This document shows positions 6,238 through 12,707 of a DNA stretch of 14,753 bases, in pieces. Numbering within the stretch: the first letter of the stretch is position 1; each line of letters begins with the position of its first letter. The stretch comes from Bacillota bacterium. Its GTDB lineage: Bacteria > Bacillota_A > Clostridia > Clostridiales > Clostridiaceae. The notes under the pieces were generated by a model. It was given only the letters and a program-made list of their open reading frames with translations, did no database searches and was not told the origin of the DNA. Location of the stretch: assembly GCA_021837545.1 (NCBI GenBank), contig JAKBFR010000053.1:1-14753 (forward strand), given 5' to 3'. The position numbers and the translations under genes are program-made.

Positions 6238-6260
6238 GACATAGTTTTTATTACTATGTG
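6238..6260. promoter_or_regulatory. Dyad copy 2, candidate operator in the DUF1836 leader
   Basis: ACATAGT (6239-6245) and ACTATGT (6253-6259) are perfect inverted arms around a 7-base AT centre. It ends immediately before the ribosome site GAGGAG. Nearly the same 23-bp element occurs at 6075-6097, in the leader of the divergent gene. Confidence 0.55.
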
Positions 6261-6274
6261 AGGAGTGAAATTTT

Positions 6275-6868
6275 ATGAATGACTTTAATATTGATAACTA
6301 TATAAATTCACAAAAAGCATCTAATAATATTAATTTAGATGCTTTTCCTGAAATTGATTTATACATGGATCAAGTAATGCAACTGTTTGAAAGTAAATTA
6401 AGCTACACTAAAAGAAATGATGATGATAAGGTTCTTACTAAAACTATGATTAATAATTATGTAAAAGGTAATCTTTTAATGAAAATTAAAAATAAAAAGT
6501 ATACTAAAAACCATCTTATTTTAATGGGTTTAATTTATAACTTAAAAGGAGGCCTATCTTTAACTGATATTAAAACTATTCTAACTCCTATAGTTGATTC
6601 TTTTGAAAAAGAACAAGAATATCCTTTAAATGATGTATATCAATCTTTTCTTGATATCTATGATTTGAATTTAGAAGATATCGAAAATTCTTCAAATAAA
6701 ATCTATGATAATATAAAACAACTGGTAAATACTAAGCATGACACTCTAGGGGAATATGAAGAAAAATTTTTGCTTATATGTGCATATGTCAGCATGAGTA
6801 ATCTCTATAGACGTATGAGTGAAAGATTAATAGATGAATGTTTTGGCACTCCTAAAGATTACAAGTAA
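6275..6868 (+). CDS. DUF1836-family protein, probable DNA-binding regulator
   Basis: The 197-residue protein has no signal peptide or membrane segment. The pattern FPEIDLYMDQVMQLFE (24-39), then LTKTMINNYVKGNLL (54-68), then KKYTKNHLILMGLIYNLKGGLSLTDI (74-99) is that of DUF1836 proteins. Their N-terminal half resembles a MerR-like winged helix: a helix-turn-helix with TMINNY, a KKKYT wing, and SLTDIK where MerR proteins carry a similar helix. Function is not established for the family; DNA binding is inferred. The start is ATG 6275 with AGGAG nine bases upstream. It is divergent from trhA, and the dyads in both leaders make it the first candidate for the factor binding them. Confidence 0.82.
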   Translation: MNDFNIDNYINSQKASNNINLDAFPEIDLYMDQVMQLFESKLSYTKRNDDDKVLTKTMINNYVKGNLLMKIKNKKYTKNHLILMGLIYNLKGGLSLTDIKTILTPIVDSFEKEQEYPLNDVYQSFLDIYDLNLEDIENSSNKIYDNIKQLVNTKHDTLGEYEEKFLLICAYVSMSNLYRRMSERLIDECFGTPKDYK

Positions 6869-6940
6869 TATACTAATTCAAAATACATTGATTATATGAT
6901 ATAATAATCAACATGAAACGAAACTACTTATGCAATTACT

Positions 6941-7026
6941 AATGCACAATTCACAATACATAATTAAGTAAAATTTCCTTTGGATTTCATCCTAAATTGT
7001 GCCTTGAAAACTGTGCATTGTGCATT
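6941..7026. repeat. Imperfect inverted repeat between DUF1836 and ABC-F genes
   Basis: Outer arms AATGCACAATTCACA (6941-6955) and TGTGCATTGTGCATT (7012-7026) match at 14 of 15 inverted positions across 56 bases. The centre holds TTTCCTTTGGATTTCATCC. The right arm is a tandem of TGTGCATT-like units. This looks like a short dispersed palindromic repeat of the kind scattered in clostridial intergenic DNA. No transposase or clear target duplication is visible. It lies just in front of a TATAAT (7029-7034) and may be part of the ABC-F promoter (TTGAAA at 7004-7009, 19-base spacer). Confidence 0.5.
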
Positions 7027-7065
7027 GCTATAATAATTATAATAATATGAAATGAGGTAGAAAGA

Positions 7066-8661
7066 TTGATAAACGTATCAAATGTTAGTCTAAGATTTGG
7101 TGGACGTAAACTTTTTGAAGATGTCAACCTTAAATTTACTCCTGGTAATTGCTATGGAGTTATTGGTGCCAATGGTGCTGGAAAGAGTACATTCCTTAAA
7201 ATACTGTCTGGAGAAATAGAACCTAATACGGGTGAAGTTTCAATTGCTGCTAATTTAAGAATGTCAGTGTTAAAACAAGAACATAATAAATATGATGATT
7301 TTCAAGTTTTAGAAACTGTAATAATGGGTAACGAAAGATTATACCAAATAATGAAAGAAAAAGATGAGATATATGCAAAAACTGATTTTTCTGATGAAGA
7401 TGGAATTAAGGCTTCTGAACTAGAAGGAGAATTTGCTGAACTTAATGGTTGGGAAGCTGAATCTGAGGCTTCTTCACTTCTACAAGGATTAGGAATAAGT
7501 ACTGATCTTCATGAAAAAAATGTATCAGAATTAACCGGTTCTGAAAAAATTAAAGTTCTTTTAGCTCAAGCTTTATTCGGTAATCCTGGAATATTAATTC
7601 TAGATGAACCTACTAACCATTTGGATTTAAAAGCCGTAAACTGGTTAGAAGACTTCTTAGGTAACTTTGATGGAACTGTTATCGTTGTATCACATGATAG
7701 ACATTTCTTAAATTCAGTTTGTACTCAAATGGCTGACGTTGACTTTGCAAAGATTAAGATTTATGTTGGTAACTATGATTTTTGGTATGAATCAAGCCAA
7801 TTGGCTTTTCAATTATCAAAAGATCAAAACAAGAAGAAGGAAGAAAAGATTAAAGATTTACAAGACTTTATTGCAAGATTTAGTGCTAATGCTTCTAAAT
7901 CTAAGCAAGCAACATCTCGTAAAAAATTATTAGATAAAATTACTTTAGATGATATACAACCTTCAAGCAGGAAATATCCTTTTGTAGGATTTAAACCTGA
8001 AAGAGAAGTTGGTAATGATATTTTATCAGTTACTGATTTATCTAAAACTATTGATGGAGTTAAAGTTCTAGATAAGATAAATTTCATGGTTAACAAAGGA
8101 GATAAGATTGCTCTTATTGGAAATGAAATTGCTGTAACTGCATTGTTTAAAATATTAGCTGGTGAAATGGAGCCAGACAGTGGAGAATTTAAATGGGGCA
8201 TAACTATTACTAATTCTTACTTCCCAAATGATAATTCAGCATATTTTGATGATTGTAACCTTTCTTTAGTAGATTGGCTTAGACAATATTCAGAAGAAAA
8301 ATCTGAAAGCTATATTAGAGGTTTCTTAGGTAGAATGCTATTCTCCGGAGAAGAAGCACTAAAAGAAGCTAGTGTATTATCTGGAGGAGAAAAGGTTAGA
8401 TGTATGTTATCTAGGATGATGCTTTCTAATGCTAATGTATTAATGTTAGATCAACCTACTAACCATCTTGACCTTGAATCAATCACAGCTGTAAATAATG
8501 GTTTAAAGGATTATAACAGTAACATGTTATTTGCTTCTCATGACCACCAATTTATTCAAACTATAGCAACTAGAGTTATAGATATTAAAGCTGATGGTTC
8601 TATAGTTGATAAAACTATGACATTTGATGAATACTTAGAATTTTCTAATTCTAATAAATAG
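7066..8661 (+). CDS. ABC-F family ATPase (ribosome-associated type) with one degenerate ATP site
   Basis: The 531-residue cytosolic protein has two ABC ATPase domains and no membrane part, the ABC-F layout (translation factors or antibiotic-protection proteins acting on the ribosome). NBD1: Walker A GANGAGKST (34-42), signature-like LTGSE (156-160), Walker B ILILDEPTNHLD (176-187, Glu181), SHD (209-211). A charged linker (about 240-315) follows. NBD2: P-loop replaced by GNEIAVTA (352-359), signature LSGGE (438-442), Walker B MLDQPTNHLD (460-469) with Gln463 for the catalytic Glu, SHD (491-493). Closest in style to the YkpA/YbiT group. The start is TTG 7066, with GAGG eight bases upstream. A strong terminator follows directly. 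Substrate and any resistance role cannot be told. Confidence 0.93.
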   Translation: MINVSNVSLRFGGRKLFEDVNLKFTPGNCYGVIGANGAGKSTFLKILSGEIEPNTGEVSIAANLRMSVLKQEHNKYDDFQVLETVIMGNERLYQIMKEKDEIYAKTDFSDEDGIKASELEGEFAELNGWEAESEASSLLQGLGISTDLHEKNVSELTGSEKIKVLLAQALFGNPGILILDEPTNHLDLKAVNWLEDFLGNFDGTVIVVSHDRHFLNSVCTQMADVDFAKIKIYVGNYDFWYESSQLAFQLSKDQNKKKEEKIKDLQDFIARFSANASKSKQATSRKKLLDKITLDDIQPSSRKYPFVGFKPEREVGNDILSVTDLSKTIDGVKVLDKINFMVNKGDKIALIGNEIAVTALFKILAGEMEPDSGEFKWGITITNSYFPNDNSAYFDDCNLSLVDWLRQYSEEKSESYIRGFLGRMLFSGEEALKEASVLSGGEKVRCMLSRMMLSNANVLMLDQPTNHLDLESITAVNNGLKDYNSNMLFASHDHQFIQTIATRVIDIKADGSIVDKTMTFDEYLEFSNSNK

Positions 8662-8670
8662 AATTAAAAA

Positions 8671-8714
8671 AATGCCATTTAAAAGGAATTTTAACAATCC
8701 TTTTAAATGGCATT
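8671..8714. terminator. Bidirectional terminator between convergent genes
   Basis: A perfect 17-bp stem (8671-8687 with 8698-8714, ATGCCATTTAAAAGG core) with a 10-nt loop. On the minus strand it is followed by seven Ts, a strong stop for the HAD gene transcript. On the plus strand the tail is CCTTTATATAATT, serving the ABC-F gene. Confidence 0.85.
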
Positions 8715-8740
8715 CCTTTATATAATTATTAATAAATTTT

Positions 8741-9529
8741 CTATCTTAACATATCCTCTACAACTTCATAAACGTAATCAACAAGATTATCAGCATGTGG
8801 TTTTACTACTTCTTCTGCTGAATTAAATGTATAACTATTTTTTGTAATATTGAACATTGATACATCATTTAAAGAATCCCCTACTGCATACAACATTTCT
8901 GTTCCCTTATTCTCATCTTCTAATATTCTCATAATGGCGTTTCCTTTTGAGCAATATTTAGGTACTATATCCACAAAACATTGATTTCTAAATGCTTCTA
9001 TATGCTTACTGTATTTTTCTAACAAATTATTTCTTATAAATTCTGATTTTTCTATTGATTGTGATACATTAAAAATACTCATAATCTGTGAATCTCTAGT
9101 GTTACTTAGTGCATATTCTAATGTAACTTTATATGAAAAATGGTTAAAGAAATCTGCATCTATATTTGATGTATCCACTGATTCATTTTCTATCATATAT
9201 GTATCATTTCCATCATCATAATATATTAATGAATCTCCCATGTTATAGAAATCAGTAATTATTTTATTCTGTATTTTATTAGGTATTACTTTTTCATGTA
9301 TTACTTTATTATCCTTGTCTACTATTAATCCACCATTACACATAACCAAGTAATCGTACTCAAAAGGATATCTTCTCAAAATATCTTTTACACCCTTTAA
9401 ACTTCTGCCCGTTGATACTATCACCTTATGTCCTAGTTCCTTCAATCTCTTTAATGCTTTTAGATCTTTATCTATAACTTTATTATCTCTAACTAAGGTT
9501 CCATCTAAATCACTTGCTAAAAATCTCAT
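8741..9529 (-). CDS. Cof-type HAD-superfamily hydrolase (sugar or nucleotide phosphatase)
   Basis: This 262-residue cytosolic phosphatase is of the Cof/IIB subfamily of haloacid dehalogenase-like hydrolases. Motif I is DLDGTL (7-12) with nucleophile Asp7 and acid Asp9. Motif II is STGR (39-42). A Cof-type alpha/beta cap lies between about 85 and 190. Motif III is SKGNA (194-198, Lys195) and motif IV GDSLNDVSMF (217-226). Such enzymes dephosphorylate sugar phosphates, FMN or pyridoxal phosphate with broad overlap; the substrate is not predictable. The start has GGAG ten bases upstream. The gene is 48 bases downstream of the TetR gene on the same strand, with no terminator between, so they are probably co-transcribed. 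Confidence 0.9.
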   Translation of the reverse strand: MRFLASDLDGTLVRDNKVIDKDLKALKRLKELGHKVIVSTGRSLKGVKDILRRYPFEYDYLVMCNGGLIVDKDNKVIHEKVIPNKIQNKIITDFYNMGDSLIYYDDGNDTYMIENESVDTSNIDADFFNHFSYKVTLEYALSNTRDSQIMSIFNVSQSIEKSEFIRNNLLEKYSKHIEAFRNQCFVDIVPKYCSKGNAIMRILEDENKGTEMLYAVGDSLNDVSMFNITKNSYTFNSAEEVVKPHADNLVDYVYEVVEDMLR

Positions 9530-9577
9530 TTAACTCTCTCTCCTATTATTACTATTTAATATATTCAAATATTATTC

Positions 9578-10162
9578 TTAATTTACCGCTTCAATATTTA
9601 TTCCTAATCCCTTTAGTGTAAATCTTATTGTACTCTCAATAATACTTTCTAAATTTGTTCTTTCATTATAAATTGATTCATATATTGCAGATGAACATAG
9701 TGACCCAAAGAATTGAAATGCTATAAGTTCTGTATCACCTTTTTCGATTTCACCATTTTCCATTGCAACTTTTATATTAATTTCAATTTCATTTATATAT
9801 TTCCTTATTTTTTCACGTAATTCATTTTGTCTATTTTCACTTCCCCATAATTGACTCATCACTACTTTAAAAAAATTTGTATATCCATAAAGAAAAGTTA
9901 ATTGTATTCTACATATTTTCACCAATTTTTCAATTGGGCCTACATTAAGATATTGAACTTTATTAACTTGATTCTGTAATATTTGAAGTCCCTCTTCAAC
10001 AATAAAATTAAATATTTCTTCCTTACTTGCAAAATGATAATACAATGTACCTTTTACAAGACCTGCATTTGCAGCTATATCATCCATTGTAGCTCCTCTA
10101 TATCCAGCTTCAGAAAATATTTTTATTGCAGATTCAAATATCAAGTTCTTTGTTTTGTTCAT
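9578..10162 (-). CDS. TetR-family transcriptional regulator
   Basis: The 194-residue protein has the TetR layout. The N-terminal helix-turn-helix is at about 25-51: MDDIAANAGLVKGTLYYHF, with KGTLYYHF (37-44) as recognition helix, followed by SKEEIF. The C-terminal helical ligand domain (about 55-190) carries no diagnostic motif; its size and the FxxxxxSQLWG pattern resemble regulators of efflux or fatty-acid metabolism, which is weak evidence. An in-frame ATG at 10177 precedes the ribosome site; ATG 10162, seven bases after AGGAG, is the start. It is divergent to psd with 321 bases between, including a short palindrome (10248-10260) that may be its operator. The ligand is unknown. Confidence 0.92.
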   Translation of the reverse strand: MNKTKNLIFESAIKIFSEAGYRGATMDDIAANAGLVKGTLYYHFASKEEIFNFIVEEGLQILQNQVNKVQYLNVGPIEKLVKICRIQLTFLYGYTNFFKVVMSQLWGSENRQNELREKIRKYINEIEINIKVAMENGEIEKGDTELIAFQFFGSLCSSAIYESIYNERTNLESIIESTIRFTLKGLGINIEAVN

Positions 10163-10169
10163 AATACTT

Positions 10170-10175
10170 CTCCTC
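10170..10175 (-). promoter_or_regulatory. Ribosome binding site that decides the tetR start
   Basis: GAGGAG (10175..10170) lies seven bases before ATG 10162. The in-frame ATG at 10177 overlaps it and is unlikely to be used. Confidence 0.7.
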
Positions 10176-10204
10176 ATTTCCCCATCATAATTCCACTATT
10201 AACT

Positions 10205-10210
10205 ATTATA
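10205..10210 (-). promoter_or_regulatory. Possible -10 box of the TetR gene
   Basis: Perfect TATAAT on the minus strand, about 45 bases upstream of the start. The -35 region 17 bases further upstream (TGGTGT) is poor. Confidence 0.35.
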
Positions 10211-10247
10211 TCATCAAGATCATTATTACACCATAATTCTACAATTG

Positions 10248-10260
10248 AATACGTTGTATT
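10248..10260. promoter_or_regulatory. Short palindrome, possible TetR operator
   Basis: AATAC (10248-10252) and GTATT (10256-10260) around GTT. It lies between the divergent tetR and psd promoters, where an autoregulatory TetR site would be expected. With arms of only five bases, a chance match is quite possible in this composition. Confidence 0.3.
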
Positions 10261-10294
10261 ATTTAACAATAGATTTATTAAATTTAACTTATTT

Positions 10295-10322
10295 TTGAAT
10301 TTTTCATTTTATGTGATAAAAT
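10295..10322 (+). promoter_or_regulatory. Promoter of psd
   Basis: TTGAAT (10295-10300), 16 bases, TAAAAT (10317-10322), with TG three bases before the -10. The predicted start near 10329 gives a leader of about 155 nt, unusually long for this window. Confidence 0.5.
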
Positions 10323-10483
10323 TAAGCTTAAGGTGTAAAAATAATAAGTTAGTATGCTAGTCTATTTTATGCCATGTGCCTAATTAAAATAAGAAATGGA
10401 GGTTACTTGTCATAACTGTAACATTATAAAGTTTGATAGAATTTCTATCCGTATTATTTTGTAAAGTTCTGGCAATTATATTT

Positions 10484-11377
10484 ATGATTCAAGTATATAA
10501 TAGAACCACAAAAACTTATGAAGAAGAACTTATTGCGGGAAAGAAGTACATTGAATGGACATATCAATCTCCAATTGGTAAGAATATCACTGAACTTATT
10601 GCTAAAAAGAAATTGTTTTCTAAAATATATGGAATGTTTTGTGATACAAAATTAAGTGCTAATAAAATTCCCTCATTTATAGAAAGTTTTAATATTGATA
10701 TGGCTATGGCAAAGAAAAAAACCTCTGAATTTAATTCCTTTAATGATTTTTTTATAAGGGAATTAATACCTGAAGCTAGACCAATAAATAAAACTGAAAA
10801 TATATTAGTTTCTCCTGGTGATGGAAGGATTACTGCTTATGAAAATATTGATTTAGATAACATAATTCAAATTAAAGGCTTAACCTATAGTTTAAGAGAA
10901 TTAATAAATGATGATACTGTTGCTAATAAATATATAAATGGAATATGTCTTATATTAAGACTATGCCCTACAGACTATCATAGATTTCACTTTGTGGACT
11001 CAGGCATCCCTTGTGAAAATCACTATATTAAAGGACATTACTATTCTGTAAACCCAATAGCACTAAAGAGCATTCCTAAACTTTTTTGCGAAAACAAAAG
11101 AGAATGGTCATTATTTAAATCAGATAACTTTAAAGATGTGCTACATATAGAAGTTGGTGCTACTTGTGTTGGTTCAATACTCCAAACTTATTCACCTAAT
11201 ACTCGTGTAAATAAAGGTGATGAAAAAGGCTATTTTAAATTTGGAGGATCAACAACAATACTATTTTTCGAAAGAAATTCTGTAAAAATGGATACTGATA
11301 TTTTAGAACAATCTAATTTAGGTTTTGAATGTAAGATTCAATTGGGTGAAAGTATTGGTTCTAAAGTTATAAAATAA
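10484..11377 (+). CDS. psd: Phosphatidylserine decarboxylase proenzyme
   Basis: This membrane-associated pyruvoyl enzyme converts phosphatidylserine to phosphatidylethanolamine. The 297-residue chain is cut by itself at FGGST (253-257), between Gly255 and Ser256, giving a beta chain and a small alpha chain whose N-terminal Ser becomes the pyruvoyl group. The other members of the self-cleavage triad are Asp113 (SPGDGR, 110-115) and His169 (TDYHRFH, 163-169). FNDFFIREL (86-94) is also conserved. The frame extends upstream to a TTG at 10433, adding 17 hydrophobic residues, but MIQVYNRTT at ATG 10484 fits the usual clostridial N-terminus and length. Neither start has a good ribosome site; the strong GGAGG is at 10398-10402. 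No pssA is adjacent. Confidence 0.93.
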   Translation: MIQVYNRTTKTYEEELIAGKKYIEWTYQSPIGKNITELIAKKKLFSKIYGMFCDTKLSANKIPSFIESFNIDMAMAKKKTSEFNSFNDFFIRELIPEARPINKTENILVSPGDGRITAYENIDLDNIIQIKGLTYSLRELINDDTVANKYINGICLILRLCPTDYHRFHFVDSGIPCENHYIKGHYYSVNPIALKSIPKLFCENKREWSLFKSDNFKDVLHIEVGATCVGSILQTYSPNTRVNKGDEKGYFKFGGSTTILFFERNSVKMDTDILEQSNLGFECKIQLGESIGSKVIK

Positions 11378-11416
11378 AAAGAATGGCTTAACTTCAAGGG
11401 TTAAGCCATTCTTTTT
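11376..11416 (+). terminator. Terminator of psd
   Basis: A perfect 17-bp stem (11376-11392 with 11400-11416, core GAATGGCTTAAC) with a 7-nt loop; the 3' arm itself ends in five Ts. It overlaps the psd stop codon by two bases. In the other direction, the arm ends in TTTTT followed by ATTTTAT, so it could also stop tRNA readthrough. Confidence 0.88.
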
Positions 11417-11423
11417 ATGAATT

Positions 11424-11498
11424 TGGTAGAGCGTGAAGGAATCGAACCATCAATTTACCGTCCGTAGCGGTAGGTTATATCCGTTTAACTAACGCTCC
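11424..11498 (-). tRNA. tRNA-Arg, anticodon ACG
   Basis: A complete 75-nt cloverleaf with encoded CCA. Acceptor GGAGCGT pairs with ACGCTCT (first pair G-U), discriminator A. The D stem is GTTA/TAAC with GG in the loop, the anticodon stem TACCG/CGGTA with loop CTACGGA (anticodon ACG, read as ICG after A34 deamination, for CGU/CGC/CGA). The variable loop is AATT. The T stem GATGG/CCTTC has a U51-U63 mismatch, and the T loop TTCGATT is normal. It is transcribed alone from a promoter at 11523-11551 and is not part of a cluster in this window. Confidence 0.93.
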
Positions 11499-11522
11499 AT
11501 GTTAATTTTAAACAACAAATTT

Positions 11523-11551
11523 ATATTATCATAAGCTGTTATAATAATCAA
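11523..11551 (-). promoter_or_regulatory. tRNA-Arg promoter
   Basis: TTGATT (11551..11546), 17 bases, TAATAT (11528..11523). The predicted start near 11516 is about 18 bases before the mature tRNA. Confidence 0.55.
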
Positions 11552-11567
11552 GTTTATAATAGCTTAT
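11531..11567. repeat. Inverted repeat over the tRNA promoter
   Basis: ATAAGCTGTTATAAT (11531-11545) and TTTATAATAGCTTAT (11553-11567) are inverted copies at 13 of 15 positions around 7 bases. The dyad covers the -35 and most of the spacer of the tRNA-Arg promoter. It could be an operator or simply AT-rich symmetry; it lacks a G/C-rich core or T-tail, so it is not a good terminator. Confidence 0.45.
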
Positions 11568-11629
11568 AATATTAATTTTATAGAATATAATTTTGATATT
11601 TAATTAAATAGTGTTTCTATATTGAATTA

Positions 11630-11671
11630 GTTATCTAAAAATAAAATCTATTTGATTATTTTTTAGATAAC
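11630..11671 (-). terminator. AT-rich hairpin after the histidine kinase gene
   Basis: GTTATCTAAAAATA (11630-11643) and TATTTTTTAGATAAC (11657-11671) form a stem of about 14 pairs, 27 bases past the kinase stop. There is no clear T-tract after it on the minus strand, so it may be a weak terminator or mRNA-end stabiliser. Confidence 0.4.
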
Positions 11672-11697
11672 ATATTTATAGTATCTCTCTTAATTTA

Positions 11698-12603
11698 TTA
11701 TAGATAAATATCTGAAAATTCTAACTCAAGTAATTCTACTTTGTTTTGAGCATTTAAGCATTTATTTTGTGCTATTTCATTATATTCTAATATTTCTATA
11801 GGTAGTTTAATTATGAACTCAGACCCACTATTCTCTTCACTTATAAGCTCTATACTTCCATTATGAGCTTTTGTTAAATATCTAACTAAATCTAAACCTA
11901 TTCCACTTCCAGAATTTTCATTATTTTTATTTTTTGACGATTGAATAAATCTATTAAAAATAGCATTTTGTTCTTCCTTAGGTATCCCTATGCCCTCATC
12001 TCTTATTGAAATAGTTATTTGATTAATACTCTTCCAGGTATTTATATATATGCTACTTCCATGTGATGAAAATTTTATTGCATTAGAAATTAAATTCATA
12101 ATTATTCTATCTATTGCCTCTGGATCTATTGACATAATACACTCCTCAACATTTGTATCAAAAACTAATGATATGTTTTTTTGTTTAGCGTATTTATCTA
12201 TAGATGATATGTTCCATTCTATTAAATTAATTATATCTAAATTATATCTTTTAAGATTATAATATTTTTTTTCTAATTTTGTAGTATCTATAAGATTATC
12301 TACAAGTTTTAATATCTTATATGCATTTCTTTTTATACTTTCCATATGTTCTTTAAATTGACTACACTTTTCTATGTCTTTATATTCATCCTTATAACAT
12401 TGAAAAATACTTAAAATTATACTTAACGGTGATCTTAAATCATGAGAAATATTTAAAATAAAATCCTCCTGAGCATTTTTAGCTTCTGATAATTTTATGA
12501 ATTTATTAATTAATTCTTCCTTTGAGAGTTTCGCAAGTTCACCCTTGATTAACATATAATCCTTATCTACCTCATCATGCTTCAAAACATCAACCTCAAC
12601 CAT
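11698..12603 (-). CDS. Orphan cytosolic sensor histidine kinase
   Basis: The 301-residue two-component kinase has no transmembrane or recognisable sensor domain. About 45 N-terminal charged helical residues precede the HisKA domain, with NISHDLRSPLS (51-61) and phospho-acceptor His54. HATPase_c follows: N box MNLISNAIKFS (169-179), G1 DEGIGIP (202-208), F box IFNRF (215-219), G2 GSGIGLDL (232-239). A 30-residue C-terminal tail is of unknown role. No response regulator is encoded nearby. In clostridia, orphan kinases are known to phosphorylate Spo0A directly; that this is one is inference. A TTG at 12609 opens the frame, but ATG 12603, eight bases after AAGGGG, is the better start. It has its own promoter at 12660-12688. 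Confidence 0.92.
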   Translation of the reverse strand: MVEVDVLKHDEVDKDYMLIKGELAKLSKEELINKFIKLSEAKNAQEDFILNISHDLRSPLSIILSIFQCYKDEYKDIEKCSQFKEHMESIKRNAYKILKLVDNLIDTTKLEKKYYNLKRYNLDIINLIEWNISSIDKYAKQKNISLVFDTNVEECIMSIDPEAIDRIIMNLISNAIKFSSHGSSIYINTWKSINQITISIRDEGIGIPKEEQNAIFNRFIQSSKNKNNENSGSGIGLDLVRYLTKAHNGSIELISEENSGSEFIIKLPIEILEYNEIAQNKCLNAQNKVELLELEFSDIYL

Positions 12604-12611
12604 TTTCAAAT

Positions 12612-12617
12612 CCCCTT
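12612..12617 (-). promoter_or_regulatory. Ribosome binding site that decides the kinase start
   Basis: AAGGGG (12617..12612) is two bases from an in-frame TTG (12609) but eight bases from ATG 12603, which is therefore the start. Confidence 0.7.
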
Positions 12618-12659
12618 TTTATTATCTATTTTACTTTTTTTACCATATACCCTTAGTAT

Positions 12660-12688
12660 ATAATATCATATTTTTTTCCAGTTAACAA
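12660..12688 (-). promoter_or_regulatory. Promoter of the histidine kinase gene
   Basis: TTGTTA (12688..12683), 17 bases, TATTAT (12665..12660) with TG one base before it (extended -10). It lies in the 104-base gap after the DUF1189-like gene, so the kinase can be expressed independently. Confidence 0.6.
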
Positions 12689-12707
12689 CTCTGACCTAAA
12701 TAAAATT

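Noticed and set aside
6941..7026. Insertion sequence or CRISPR-like array
   Set aside because: There is a single inverted repeat pair with no spacer-repeat periodicity, no transposase and no clear target-site duplication.
7824..8201. Minus-strand frame of 125 codons inside the ABC-F gene
   Set aside because: It is antisense to the linker and second ATPase domain; the leucine/serine-rich product is a shadow frame.
9983..10360. Plus-strand frame of 125 codons over the tetR start and the psd control region
   Set aside because: It is antisense to the helix-turn-helix coding region, has no ribosome site, and runs through the predicted psd promoter.
10433..10483. Upstream TTG extension of psd adding 17 hydrophobic residues
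   Set aside because: There is no ribosome site before the TTG, and ATG 10484 gives the usual N-terminus and length of clostridial Psd proteins. The alternative cannot be fully excluded.
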